Shown in pieces: positions 24,264 through 36,782 of a stretch of 64,000 nt of DNA (position 1 is the stretch's first letter; each line of letters starts with the position of its first letter). The DNA is taken from contig JANBQC010000039.1 in assembly GCA_027576995.1 (NCBI GenBank), positions 1-64,000 on the forward strand, read 5' to 3'. Source of the stretch: Dimargaris cristalligena (taxonomy: Eukaryota; Kickxellomycota; Dimargaritomycetes; Dimargaritales; Dimargaritaceae). The notes beneath the pieces are model-generated. The model was not told the origin of the DNA. It saw only the letters and a program-made list of their open reading frames with translations, and made no database searches. The translations under genes and the position numbers were made by a program.

Positions 24264-24896
24264 TCAGTGGTTAAGTAATAATTAGCCATGATGACAAGCC
24301 ATTTACCTGAACTCAAATATACCTATATATTTGTTATCATTTACCTAAGTTTCAATATACCCTAATATATGTTTGTGTTTAAAGCCACCCTGGCCCATCT
24401 GTAACCGTACATTGGTTATACGTTGGTACGTTTGTGCCAATAAGTTTTACTCCTAACTTGGAGTAGAGTGGGTCAAAATGGTGCCCAAACTAATTGAACT
24501 GACACATGTTTGCATGCCTTTTCCGTGTGGACTATAAAAACGATAGATTTTCAATGGTGTCTGGATTGGGGGTTACTCCGCCTTGTTAAGCAACCCCCAC
24601 GGCATATTACTGTTTTGTGGCCTAATACAGGCTGCACCCATTTGGCACTCCAAAATAGCCCAAAAGTGAGAGGGTACTAAAATGAGTGGGAGGGGATTTA
24701 AACCAAAATGCACTAGCTAGTGAGTGGGAAATAACCCGTCGTTTATGTTTACATTTAATGGGCGCCCAAGGGAAGGCTTAGTCGTCCCACCTTGGTTGCA
24801 ATTTTGTTTTCATTCCATAGCCCACAGCTATACCGGCATTGTTGGTATTGGTACTTTATAGATTATATTTTTACGTTTCCTTATTATACTTTGACT
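24264..24896. other. Intergenic between RdRP and HSK3
   Basis: No coding signal. Moderately AT-rich sequence that must hold the 3' end of RdRP and the promoter of HSK3. Confidence 0.4.
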
Positions 24897-25360
24897 ATGA
24901 ATGAGACTGGCCACCAGAGGAAAGAGCAACTTTACTTGGAGCTCGCACATTCCCTACATACGCTCAACGGCAATTTGGAAACCCTGCGCAACAACTTTGA
25001 GGTGACCAAGCAGCAAACGACAGCCATTCAAAAGCTAACTCTAAGCCACGCCTCATTGTAAGTTGGTATCCCCGAAGCAGCTAGGAGGGGCACTTATAGC
25101 TGAACTTTAGATAGTTGGTGATAAATAGTGAGCTGTTTTATACAAGGGGACCTATAAAAGCTATTGTTTCCGCGAGCCTGTCCCTAACCCCGCTGTCTCT
25201 ATCTACTCATTTATGGCTCGTTCCTTGGCGACTCCCCCTATTTAAATCCCTCATGTTGGTTTTATTATATATATGTAGATTTATCGGTAGTTCGATGGCC
25301 ATGAAGAACGAGGCCTCGGGAAACTCTGAATCCCCATTAGACGAAGATACACATCCATAA
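24897..25360 (+). CDS. HSK3: DASH complex subunit Hsk3
   Basis: Two exons, 24897-25057 and 25279-25360, encode 80 residues. The donor is GTAAGT, the acceptor is TGTAG, and the phases agree. The protein is one helix (KEQLYLELAHSLHTLNGNLE), then the ending HASLFIGSSMAM made across the splice. This matches the KQRQYxQLAxxLxxLxxNL ... GxLFMGAS plan of fungal Hsk3, which is normally 65-90 residues. Hsk3 is one of ten DASH/Dam1 subunits, the ring complex that couples kinetochores to microtubules. The complex is largely restricted to fungi. The gene is short enough that automated callers may miss it. Confidence 0.85.
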
Positions 25361-26456
25361 TGTCGGGGAAGATGTCGGATTATGATTGCATGATTTCATA
25401 GTTTGGCGGAGTTTTACCCAGATATGCGGCTTTCTATAAGGCATCCGCACTTGAAGATATATTAATAAAACCAGCCAAAGCGCTTTTTAATCTAAGCAGA
25501 GATGTAGTATGGCAAATGAGGTTTTAAGGTTAGGAGGATGAATCAAAGAAAATCCAGATGAAGTCTACTGGTGTTGGTTCGTTTCAAGTGGTGTGCCAAC
25601 CTCCCCCCCACCCTTCAACCTTCCCAATGATTAGAAAAAAGGGAAGGTGAATAAGGAGGGGCTCGGACAACTGTGATCGACACGGAAAGAGGCAGTGTGT
25701 GGCGAGGGGTGGGCTAATTGTGACTAGACTGTACTAGTGGGAATTCAAGCTACACTTGTCCCCCCCTCCCTCCCTTTCTCTTCACTTTGAAACATTTTAA
25801 AACAACAGTGTAGAAGAATGGTCAATGTGAGTGGAGGGGTGGACTAAGACCCCCCAGTCGAGAAGGAAGCCTAGAAGAATAAAGGTGAGATTTCCCTTCA
25901 GTATTGTGATTTCCGGATATCCAGTATTCAAGAACGAGAACAGTGGGATTAAATTGTACGGAAGAGGTGGAGGTTAGGTTGGGTGGTTTCAGCTTGTCCA
26001 ATAGCTATCATCCCACAAGCAACTAAAGTGTCAATATAACTGTGGTTAGTAGGTATATAATAAAGGCCCACCCACTCCCTCCATTTTCGTTACTTACCTT
26101 CCGGGGACCGACGATGATCAACAAGGTCATCGGTTCAGGCTGGGACCTGGGCATTGCACAACGCCTGGGGCCCGGTTTGCGAACATCTTCGGGTGTCTCG
26201 ACCGGCAAATTTTTGGTAGCGGGGTGGTTTCGGATTCTCTTGTAGTTTCTGAAGTCACCCTTTACCTCCCCCTTCCCTAAACAAAACATGTAAAACAAAT
26301 TTAGTATCACTTTTTTATCCCAACAGTAACATTTGGGATATATTTAATAAAATTTTCTATCCCTTTCTTTAAGAGAGCAACTTGACTAAAACATCATTTC
26401 ATCAGCATTGGTCCACTATTTTTTTACAGAGTTTCCTTCGTTGTGTGTAAGCCCGT
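25361..26456. other. Intergenic with a possible minus-strand exon
   Basis: On the minus strand, 26245-26103 reads as a Pro/Arg-rich coding-like stretch (ATKNLPVETPEDVRKPGP, then PMTLLIIVGPRK) that runs into a GTAAGT donor. A short frame at about 25437-25387 after a TATAG could be a terminal exon. No start exon or family was identified, so no gene is called. Confidence 0.3.
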
Positions 26457-28499
26457 ATGTCCGCCAGTAGTGAAGGCCACCCCAACCTGTCGTTTCCGTA
26501 TACCAGCGACGATTGGGCCGGTCTGCCCGTCCATATCGTCCACACTCGACCGCATTCCGAACCCGTTTACCTTAGTTGGCTCACCCCGACGGACCCTGCC
26601 AAAGTGGCGCATTCCCGCTCCCATTCGCTTTCCCCTTCTTCCCCTTCGGCCCTGGGCCGCCGAAGGGGCTATTCCCATTATTCCCCGGCGGCTCCATTGG
26701 TCTCCTTTTCGGACATCTCACGACTGTCCCTGGGCCCGGGTGCCTTGAGTTCGGACCAGTTTTGGGCTTTACCGGCCCCGCTGTTCGACTCAGCAGTGCA
26801 TGACTGGAGTCAGCCGACTGAACCTGACCCTGACCCCGACCCTGTCTCTACCTCGTCCACGAAATCGTCGTCGTCATTGTCACTGGCCCCGGCTAGGCCA
26901 CCTCCCCCATTAGACCCAGGACCGGAGGTATTACCGTCCCGTTCAATCCACCCACCACGGCCACTACGTGGTCTCGCTCCTGCTTCTTCTCTTCCCCTCA
27001 GTGGGTCGGAGGATACCTCGGATAAGGGCCTCACTGCCCTACCAATAAGTGGAGGAGGAGGACCTTGGTTCCCTTCAAGTCAACTTCCCGATTTTGCACC
27101 AGGAGCCCGCGACAGCCAATTTAGTTTTACTTCCCAAACGGCGTCTCCTCCCACTCATTTAGCCAGTCCACTAAGAGATCTTCCAACCTACAGTTTATCT
27201 ACTGATCACCCTCACCCTCATCATTATCAGCAATCACAGCCTCAGCCACTGCCACAGCATCTTCTAACTGGTCCCTCGGTGACTGGAGGTCATTTGGGAA
27301 CTGACCCGCCACCACACCCCCTCCTCCAATTACCGTTTCCATTGACTCAGCCATCTACTACTACTACCACCCAGAAGATGCCCCCCGTGACTGTTGGCGC
27401 CCATCCCCCCCACCAGGCCCAGCGGGTTGTTTCCTACCCAACGATGGCGGACCCCGTAGTCGCCAACTTACAGTACCAGCTCCTCGCCCTGCAATTAGAG
27501 TTAGTACAGTGTAAAGAACGGCAGGCCCAGGAACTTTTGCAACGGGAGCGGCGGCTGTCTCAGATTATGAATCACTATTATCGCGAAAAACGGCCGGCGG
27601 GACCTTCTAAGTCCGGTGACTCCGTCGCGTATGTCTCGTCGATACTGGAGGATGTCATTGCGGCTTATGAGAACCGGCTAGCGGCGGTATCGACCGAATC
27701 CCGGGGGTCTCCCCCACCTGTTGTCACTCATCCCTTGGACTTGGATCCATCCCGGACCCACTACCGGCCCCCGCCGTCGTCAGGTAATCGGCCTACCCAA
27801 TCCCAAGCCCCAACTCCAACTCCAACTCCAGCCCCAGCTTCCCAACCAACACCATCACCCCTTCCTTACCCACCGAAATTAGAGGGATCACCACCCCCCG
27901 GTCGTAATCCGGAAGTAGAGGCCCTGCGCCGGGAAAACGAACTACTCCAACTGCAGCTTCTGGCTTTTAACCAGGCCCAGCCCCGGTGGCGGACTTCAGG
28001 AGGACCTGCCTCCGACCCTCAACAGGCCAATAATAAGGCTCGTCTAACACGGGCGTTTATTCACCAGGATAAACTGTATTGGAAGTACCAGCTTTGGAAG
28101 GTCGACGACCTGGATGAGGACGAGTGTCGTAGCCTAATCAAAGTAAGTCATATATACACCCGTGAATCCCCCCCCCTTTGATGGTGTAGCCCTGCGTGGA
28201 TTGTGGTTGATGGACAGACAGGTCATTTGGATCAAGACTCCCAAATCAATGATAGTTTGGTGTAATTTTAGCGCATCGGCCGACCTTCTTAGCCCTCCTC
28301 TACTCACCCACTCATTTGCTTACTTATTTACTCTGCTGCTCTTTTGGCGGATATCCAGGAATTTATGTTATTGTTCAAAGTCAATGATCCGCGACATCTC
28401 ATGACATGGCTCAGTCTCCGCCGCCACAAGAGTGACGCCAAAAGGCCACCTCGCTCCCGTGATCAGAACCCAGCTCGTGTGGAGCCTCGGGAAGCGTAA
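26457..28499 (+). CDS. Coiled-coil protein of unknown function with conserved-looking C-terminus
   Basis: Exons 26457-28142 and 28359-28499 join in phase 0 (donor GTAAGT, acceptor TCCAG), about 608 residues. Residues 1-320 are disordered and rich in Pro, Ser and Asp. Two coiled-coil segments follow: about 340-390 (NLQYQLLALQLELVQCKERQ) and about 485-510 (NPEVEALRRENELLQLQLL). The C-terminus is compact: LTRAFIHQDKLYWKYQLWKV, DDLDEDECRSLIKEFMLLFK, then a basic tail. This layout recalls centrosome or spindle-pole linker proteins, but that is inference from architecture only and no family was recognised. The second exon extends the conserved helix directly, which supports the splice. Confidence 0.7.
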
Positions 28500-29456
28500 T
28501 TGGGGGGGGGGATACAGGCATGTACGTAGCGTGAAGCCGTAGAGAGAGAGCATATGTGAGAGTGGTGGTGACTAGGACTTTTGGTGAAGACTATTGTTTC
28601 CCTAGATTGTATTTTATTTGTCGGGACACACCGCACCCCTTCTCCCCTTTGCCTAGTCCCGATTAGATGCAGTGATGAATCAGCCGATCGATTGAACCCA
28701 CCGCCCGTCTTTACGACTGAGACCCGCGTATTATACTTGCTGGTATTTATGTTCCTATTAGTTTGTACACCACCTCTGGATTTTCAACATGCGTTTGGAG
28801 TAATAGCCTACATGGGGTTATAATTTGGCATCGGAATGGCTATCTAAGATAAAGGCTACTGTTGTTGTATGGATGAAACCGGTCCAGTATGTACGAAGGG
28901 GGGGGCTCTGAAACCAATTCGTTGGAGGGGCACTGAGAATGGCCGCACAAAACTTGGCCATTGAGGTGGGTTAACGAACAGGCTGACGGACATGTGGTTG
29001 GTGCAGAGGAGTGCGTAATCTAGTCGAGTTCCATTATCGGAGGAGATTCTCGTGTATGATTTTATTATTTATTGTTGTATTATAATACCACCCCCACAGA
29101 TGCCGTATGGGTTACGTAGGGGAAAGTGACTATGGTATTCTCCAGCTAACCCTCTAACACTGTGTATTGGATATTCGGGGATGTGACAGTGTTTTAGTAG
29201 GTGGAGAGAATGAAATGCTGCTTGTTCTATATTAGAGTGGGCGAACACAGCCAGTTAAGTTGCTTAATAATATAATCTCCTTTCAGCCTATCCGTGGATT
29301 TTCTTGGTAGAGGTCCTCCCCAGTTGGCTGTGCATTCCACCTTTTTCCCCTTTTCTTTATTACACTCTACTATTCCTACTACTACTCCTTTTTAAGGTCT
29401 TATTACGGGGCTTCCTCCGTTGTTTCTTGTTTGTTGCCGGTTTACTTGTGAATGCT
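28500..29456. other. Intergenic, promoter side of FAD1
   Basis: No gene recognised. A G run (28501-28510) lies just after the upstream stop. A CT-rich leader precedes the FAD1 ATG at about 29330-29450. Confidence 0.4.
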
Positions 29457-30753
29457 ATGACCATGGCCACCTCACCGCAAATCGCCACGTACGACCAACT
29501 GCTCCAGCTGGCCCGTGCCCAGCCCAAATTCTCCCCCCGGCTCCTGGAGGCCATCCGAATTGTCGAAGAGGCCCTTGATAAATACGGGTAAGTTTTTCCT
29601 ACGCCTTCCCTTTCGGGCAAGGTTGCACCCCCACGGCCCCGCCCGCTATTCATTCCCAGCTTCCTTTGCCCGTATATAGTCTCTCCCACGAACTCCGGCT
29701 AGGTGCTCCCAACTATAACCCAGTTCACAGCTCTATGCTACAAGTTGAAGCATTCCTTCCTACCCACTAAAACCTCTACGGCTGCTATCTCGGCTGTTAT
29801 ATACTCCCCCTCCCCTCCTCTCCCATTTTCTTTCACCCACTCGACTAGGCTCGAACACATCGCCGTCAGTTTCAATGGCGGCAAAGACTGTACTATACTG
29901 CTCGAATTGGTCTCGGTCATTGCCGCCCACCGGCGCCCGACCTCAGCCTCTCCGCTTAAGCTCATCGCATCCTACGTAACTCACCCGGACGGCTTCCCCG
30001 AGGTGGACCAGTTCGTTGATGAAGCGGTCCAGCGCTATAATTTAGACCTCGTCAAAACCGCAGGTCCCCTCAAACAAGGGCTTACCGAGTTCATGCAGTT
30101 GCGTCCCCATATTCAGGCCATGGTGGTGGGGACCCGTCGGACCGACCCCCACGGGGCTACCATGCACCATTTTGAACCCACCAACGGCGACTGGCCCCGG
30201 TTTATGCGGGTGAACCCGGTCATCAACTGGTCCTATACCGAAGTATGGACGTTTCTCAAGCAGCTGCACGTACCCTACTGTTCCCTGTACGACAAAGGGT
30301 AAGTCGTTTCCCCACGAAGATGGTCATATATATACATACATGTATAGTATTGGTAGTATCCACTAAAGCTCATCCGTCGCCGGTACCTTGGAGAAGGGAT
30401 ACGAGTTCCTTTACGCCGGCCCGAACATTACCTTGACTGGGACTACGGTCCATTCACCTACAGACTTTCTCTCACTCTCACACTCACTCCCACTCATCCT
30501 CGATCCCCTTATTGTGTCATTACCACCCGGACCCTCCCTGCACTCTAGGTTTACGTCACTCGGGGAAACGCGGTCCACCAAGCCCAACCATGCCCTTGCG
30601 AACCCCAGTCTGTTGTGTGGCTATAATCCCGCGTGGACTCTAACCGACTGTAGCCGTGAACGGTATGGCCGGAGTACACCGGTGACTAGCGGCGAAATCA
30701 AGTCATTTAACGGGTCATCTCGGAATGTACCCCCTCAATCCCAACAAAAATAA
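29457..30753 (+). CDS. FAD1: FAD synthase (PAPS-reductase-type, Fad1)
   Basis: Three exons, 29457-29587, 29849-30298 and 30549-30753, give 261 residues. All donors are GTAAGT-like and the phases agree. The nucleotide-binding loop is VSFNGGKDCTILLEL, followed by MVVGTRRTDPHGATMHHFEP and WSYTEVWTFLKQLHVPYCSL. Across the last intron it continues YDKGFTSLGETRSTKPNHAL, the strongly conserved end of the adenylation site. Fad1 transfers AMP from ATP to FMN to make FAD, in the cytosol. Length is close to the yeast enzyme (306). A second ATG lies two codons downstream of the chosen start. The tail after PNHAL is Ser/Arg-rich and variable, as in other fungi. Confidence 0.92.
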
Positions 30754-31170
30754 TAGACACTAGTCCGGCAGCCATTCAATATCCCCTCAACTGCTCTGTG
30801 GTATATCCCCTTCATGTAATTAATTTTAATTAAATTCACTCTGACAATGAGATGAAAGGACTGCTCTTTTATGTTCAATGAGAGTTGTTATCATATTTTG
30901 GGATTTGTTTAGTTAACTATGAAGAGTTATAGTGGGCGCTCCAAGGAAAATAGTGGTCGGATAGCTTAGGCTATTTACTTTGATTTAGAATGCCCCAACC
31001 AGAGCAGGGTTTTGCTGTTGTTCATCTACTCAAGGGTATATATTTTATAAAGCGCCCAGAATGCCCTATGCTACCCTGTCCAAGCATAAATTTGCTTAGT
31101 ATTATATATCGACATTCAAAGCCCTCAATGCCGGCCTCGAACCTTCTAACATATATATATATATGGGTGG

Positions 31171-31300
31171 CATTCAGCCAGGCTGTATAGCGAAAAATCC
31201 GTTGGATGAGGTAAATCCTACTGGTCAAAGTTGAATAACCCGTCTATTATTCTAGGCATATACCTTTTAAACCCCTATATAACCGGATCAAAGTTCGCCC
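31171..31300 (-). repeat. MITE-like repeat, copy 2 (CpG intact)
   Basis: About 130 bp, matching the reverse complement of 33931-34056. It begins CAGCCAGGCTGTATAGCG and contains GCGAAAAATCCGTTGG and a CTATATAACCGG segment near the far end. This copy keeps CG at sites that are TG or CA in the copies at 2403 and 52309. Confidence 0.55.
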
Positions 31301-31508
31301 ATATAAATATATATGGGTTGGAAGAGGGACGGGGTGAGGTGGGTTGGGGTCCCGATGAGCCTTTAACAGCCGAGTAGACCATTCATGAGATACTACTTGC
31401 TGACCTTCCCCTAGTGTTGTCGGTTAAAAAGCACGAGTGATAATTCTACATGATCGATTTAATCGACGGAATGACATTGGCGTCTTTCAGTGGAATCTTG
31501 GCCGAGAA

Positions 31509-31596
31509 GAGGGGAGACGACGAGGTAGAAGAGGGGAGACGACGAGGTAGAAGAGGGGAGACGACGAGGTAGAAGAGGGGAGACGACGAGGTAGAA
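31509..31596 (+). repeat. 22-bp minisatellite, 4 perfect copies
   Basis: Four head-to-tail copies of a 22-bp unit starting GAGGGGAGACGACGAGG, followed by degenerate GA-rich sequence to about 31630. The array yields open frames on the minus strand (a repeated Leu-Pro-Arg-Arg peptide) that look like artefacts. Confidence 0.9.
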
Positions 31597-32164
31597 GAGA
31601 GGAGAAGAGAAGAGGAGAGGAGAAAAGAAGGGAAGAAATATGGACCTCATTGATGGTGGTAAGTCCGTAGGCTAATCGTCTATATAGTGTTGTATGAGCC
31701 CCCTGATTGTATCGCCGTTTTCTCGAATGGGACCTAGAGACCATGACGACTCTACGGCACTGGCCACTACTACTCTTTTGGTCTGGCATGATGGCGAATG
31801 TACCCAAAGTGAGGGGAAAGGGGGACTCTGTCATCCGATTAAAATTGGCGGGTTGTATGAGAAGGGGGTGTCCGGCTGTCTTAACGAGTGTGGGGCTCAA
31901 GAGCAAGGCTTATTTATACTATGGGGTCGGCAGCCATTGACAGAATTAATATTTCCTATTCATTTGACATCTCTGTAAATTTAGAGACATTTCCACCAAC
32001 TCTGCATCCTCAACTGTGACTGCTTATTACTCGGTTTCAAGGCCTTTTAGATATATTCTTTCAATTGCATACCAGCATTTTGACCAGCCCCGCGGACCTT
32101 CCATCACTCCTCCCCTCCTTCCTTCCTTCTTTCTTTCACAATTCCATCTCGCCTTTTAAACCGC

Positions 32165-33362
32165 ATGTATCATCCATCATTTGCCGCGCTTCTAACTCTC
32201 GGGGGTTTAGCTGTCCTTGTTCACGCCGCTCCCGCTCCCCTCAATTCCATCACCATCAGCCAAGTGAATCTCGTCTCCTCCGATAAGCCCACCAAAAAAG
32301 CCGACCTCAGCACCGCCCCGGTAACCCCCGTATACCTGCCCATCCAAAAGCCCCTGCGGTTCATCTCCCGCTGGGGTCGGGACGACGTGAAGATTTACGA
32401 GCGTCTTCCCGTCCCGACCACAACCCAACGGGTGCTCATCGTGGGGGACATCCACGGCATGTTCCAACCCTTTGCGGCTCTGATCAAGGCCATGCATTAC
32501 AACCCCATGACGGACCTGCTTATTCTGTTGGGGGATTTGATCAACAAGGGACCCGAGCCCCACAAGGTGGTCGAACACGCCCGCAAGTTAGGCGCCAAGT
32601 GTGTGCGGGGTAATCATGAGGACCGCTTTTTCTTCGAAAGGCATAGGCGGAACAATGATTTACCCATCCCGGAGAAACTCGATCTGTTCCCCGAGACCGT
32701 ACGGTAAGTAATTGGTTCCATTTAATTTTGGCGAAGGGACACGCCACCTCATTAGAGCGCTTGTCCCCTTAATAGTCTGACATGCCCGACGGACCCACAG
32801 CTGGGTTGGTTGATGGTAGCCTGGTATATTAATTAACCCTGGACTATGCGCTTTTCCCTGCGTCGCGGTATTGGGCAACCTACCTACTATACGCCCCCAC
32901 TTTAATAGTCAGCTCACCGAGGAAGATATTACTTACCTCGCCGGCTGTTCCACGGTGATCCATTTAACCCAGTCGTACGGTCCCCTGGGGGAAATCATCG
33001 CCGTTCACGCCGGTCTACAAGTCACTCGATCTCTCGATGCCCAGAAAGCGGACCGGGTCCTGAATCTACCCGAAATCATTGATTGGTCCACCTACGACCG
33101 GACGTTCGCTACGCGACTCTGGCAGGACGACTGGGAACAAGCCGTCGACCCCGACCGGCCGCGAACAGTATTTTACGGCCACGACGATGACCAGGGTCTC
33201 CAAATCCGCCCCCATAGTAAGGGCATCGACACGAGTTGCTTCCGGGGTAACCAGCTCACGGTCTATGAATTGCCGGCGACGAAACTGACATCGGTTAGTT
33301 GTGCCCCGGACAGTGACTATAGTCCCGTGGTAAGGGAGGATGAGACCGTACATTTCCATTAA
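32165..33362 (+). CDS. Secreted calcineurin-like metallophosphatase
   Basis: Exons 32165-32703 and 32909-33362 give 330 residues, in phase, with a GTAAGT donor and an AATAG acceptor. Residues 1-21 look like a signal peptide (FAALLTLGGLAVLVHA). The metallophosphatase motifs appear in order: VGDIHGM, LLGDLINKGP, VRGNHED, then IIAVHAG and FYGHDDD in exon 2. These are the metal-binding residues of PPP-type or bis(5'-nucleosyl)-tetraphosphatase-like fungal enzymes. The substrate cannot be told from sequence. A related inverted copy at 46731-45444 shares the intron position and phase but carries two stops, so this is the intact member of the pair. Confidence 0.88.
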
Positions 33363-33930
33363 AAGTGGGTAGAGTAAGGCTATCGACTGGCACACTGAAA
33401 ATGTGTGCTATAGTTATGCTCATCGGGTTGGGGACCTACCTCCTGTTGCTTTCGAGCCCATTATGAACTCTAGACGGCTCCTCGGGTATATTCGTATTTA
33501 GTGGCGGCTCGCGGTAACTCGCTATTACAAGTATAATGCCCTCATTAGAACAGATTAGAACTGCCCTATTCCCTGATATATAACCTCAAATAAAGCGTAT
33601 GCATACTCTCACATTTGGGCTGGATATAATGAAAGGTCGACCTGGTGGAATGCATTATAATAGCCCTAATCATTAGTAGGTATGAAGCATTCCCACTTAA
33701 AAGTTAGGAGGTTTTTTTTTCGCAAGGGGGGCATCATCTAATTTGGGTATATTAGGCCCCACTTCTGTCATTCTTTGGTTTGGCTTATCTTGGGTTGGTT
33801 AGATTCCGCCATGTGAATAATATGAAGGGAGGTCAGTCGGCTACTAACCCCGCTTTTTGTGCCTCCGCAATATCGACTTATATCAGAGCTATTTACGAGC
33901 ATTGGTGTCGCTTCGTATAACTTATGGGTG

Positions 33931-34056
33931 AAATTCGGCCCAGCTGTATAGGGTTATAAATTAAATGTGTACGGGTTAATAGGTGGAGCGTTTATTTTCA
34001 ACTGGTAGTATTTGCCTCTTCAACTGATTTTTCGTTATATACAGCCTGGTCCAAAC
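33931..34056 (+). repeat. MITE-like repeat, copy 3 with both inverted ends
   Basis: About 126 bp. The left end reads TTCGGCCCAGCTGTATAGGG. The right end, on the other strand, reads GGACCAGGCTGTATATAACG. The ends therefore form imperfect terminal inverted repeats (GGCCCAG-CTGTATA against GGACCAGGCTGTATA). No coding capacity. The same unit occurs at 2403, 31171, 52309 and 60051. Confidence 0.6.
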
Positions 34057-36773
34057 CTTTCCGTTTTTACGAGATGGGCTGTAGTGACACCCTCGTGAAA
34101 GCTAGAGAGAAAAGGGGTAGGCTAAACCGAATTGCCGGCGGTATAGTTTCGTAGGTAAGTTGTATCCCAGTAGCAGTCAGCCTTGCGCACGGTGGTATCT
34201 TACCAATACGTTCAATAAGGTATGGGGGAAGTGGAGGAATGAGCCGTACCGAGCTATAAGGCTATTCCTGGGGCGAGCCTCGACTCAATTCCAGAAGACT
34301 TTAGATGTCACATAGTATATATATATATATATATATATATATGTAGGGAACGGGGTAGGCCATTCTTTTAGCCTGTATTATCTTTCCCGCTAAACGGATT
34401 TTTCGCTATATCACCTAGCTAACTGTTTCCTGTATTGAAATAATGGCAGACACTGGGCATAAATATAACCGAATAAACAAGCTCGCATGTATCATATTTC
34501 CCAACTACTGCTAATTACACCAGGAAATACTGTAAGGATATAAATGTGATGGTGGTTATTGATGAATCCTTCGAAGTGCCAAGCCAATATAACAGATGCT
34601 TTGGGTAGAAAATTGAGAGGCTGGACGATAATCCCTAGTTCTTCCGATACATTCCCCCCTCATTATATTGAATATTCCTGATCAATATGGTCCAGGCACC
34701 CCGAAGAAGATTTTGGCTGTCGGTTAATGTCCTGACACCAAAGCATCCCTTGAGCCAAAATGGGGCTGAAATGACACGGGGTTTTCCTGGAGCCGTCCAG
34801 CGATCTAACTTTGGTCGCGCGCTCTGTTACAGAGGGAAATCAGGGTGATGAGAGGGAGGGCTCACTATCGATAAGAACAACCCCATGCCAGGGTTGTGGG
34901 ACAAAGATGGTGTCTAGATAACATCAGTAGTTGAACTCTACAGTAAGGGTCTTGGTGCGACCCGTTCGTTCTAAAACCCCTCACCATTCCCGGCCCCCAA
35001 ATCATCCGGCTGTGAAGGTCACCTGGAGTAGCTATGGTAACAGTGAATACTTTACACCAGCGGCCAAGGGAGATGAGTCAGCTCCTAAATAAACCCCCAA
35101 TGATAGGGATATACGAACAAATAGTGCGCTCAAGGCCAGGGAACTGGAATCGGTATGGAGAGTAAACTGTGACTGTGACTGTATCTGTATGTACATACCG
35201 GATTTATTCCAACAAGGCGTGCATTCCACACACATACACACACACACAAACCCCTTACTTCTCGGCCACCTTATCCCCCAAACTGAACCGACGTGTACAC
35301 GCCCCAAGGGGATTTGTATTGTCCTTAACTGGGTTTTGGGCCACCAGACTGCCTTGTAGTACCCAAGTATTCCTAGATTGCCCTTTTGTATGGTCCATTT
35401 AGAAATATAATCCACTGGAAGCGGAGGTAAGGTTCGAATTCGAATTATGGTTATTCGACCTGTAATCTGTATATACCAAGGATGTGCCTTCTACATATGC
35501 ACCCCTGGCTTATAGTCCCAGGAAGTAGGGCGGGTGGTAGCACATCCCATCTCGTAAAGGTGGCTTGTATAAACAGCACACGATGAGCATGATAGTGGAC
35601 AAATCCGAGTAATCCATACGCTCCATTGTTGTGTGTATTGGCTTCCGAACCAAGTCCCAAAAAGAGAACGTATGCCAGGTAGAGAGAATGACATGGCCCT
35701 GGGCAGTATCCCTGAAACGTATGTGATATAATGCGCTAATGAGTCAGGCCAATCATGGTGGGCCAAAAGCTTACTAGGTCCGTCACGTGCAATGAACGGG
35801 ATTCCTAAAATAGACGGATAGTGAGTGTGTGGACTCGGCTGTTTGTGACTAATTATATTTATATCTATATAATATATATACTGGCCCTGATTAAAAGTAC
35901 CTCCCCCCCCACAACAACTGGACAGACGATGATGGGGGTCGCGCGGCGCTGATTAAAGAGCCTAATAATGCAATGGCGGAACTAACCGGAGGAACAGGCG
36001 GGGAAGAGTTCCTGATAAAACCAAACGAATGCGGGAGGGTCATGTGGTGGGCCTCGCTGAAGTTGGCCGTTGCCTTGTCGGGCCAAGTGGCATAATTCAA
36101 TATAGGCCAATCTCCGTAAATTACTCCAGAGACACCTTCCCCCCCTATCATTTTATCGGTGGGCCAATGGGTAGCATTAACCAGCGCAATTTATACCCAC
36201 ACTCACCCCATACATGCAGGTCGTTTGGTTAAAAAAGGATCCCTTCCAGTAGTTATCGGGGATATCAGTAGAGATAGGCTTATTATATATTAAGTAATGG
36301 GAGAAACGGAGGCTATTTATCGGATCCATCGTCATCAGTACTCCGGTTGATGGCTGCGATTACAGGCCGATCCGACCGAGCCGATAAAGGAGTTTCTCTA
36401 TTGAATATATATGCTACTGTGCTTATACTATAGGGTGGATATATCATCAGGTTATGTGGAGCGGGTGACCCGCCAATCACTAGGGTCAAAACGAACCACT
36501 ACCATTGTACTGCCCATGCTTCTGATTCCAGAAGTCCCTTAGCCCTCCTCTCCTGTTTCGCCAGTCCGAACGGGAGAAGGATGATAATGACGGGAGGGAG
36601 GAGGGGACGTTGAGGGGAAATCAAGCAGGCGCCGCGATACACCCGCACCCGCGCCCCCCTAGTTGAGTTGTTAGGCCCCGCGCATTCACCCTCCCTCCCT
36701 TTCGCTCAGGGAAGATTCCGGTACTGAAACCACAAACCAGCGGTGGTGGTTGTATGCTATATGCGCCTAAATC

Positions 36774-36782
36774 CTATATAAC
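36774..36782 (+). promoter_or_regulatory. TATA-like box of the glutamine synthetase gene
   Basis: CTATATAAC is followed about 20-40 bp downstream by a dense C/CT tract, a common arrangement at strong fungal promoters. The ATG is 430 bp further on, but a leader intron (36945-37202) explains most of that distance. Confidence 0.45.

Larger units (their letters stand above)
30754..32164. other. Intergenic with repeats
   Basis: Contains a MITE-like repeat (31171-31300), a 22-bp minisatellite (31509-31596) and a CT-rich leader before the phosphatase gene at 32165. No gene recognised; a 94-codon frame at 31694-31978 has no known domain. Confidence 0.45.

Noticed and set aside
31487..31906. Minus-strand frame with repeated Leu-Pro-Arg-Arg peptide
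   Set aside because: It is simply the translated 22-bp minisatellite and GA-rich flank.
35425..35445. tRNA-like B box (GGTTCGAATTC)
   Set aside because: No cloverleaf could be folded from the flanking bases.
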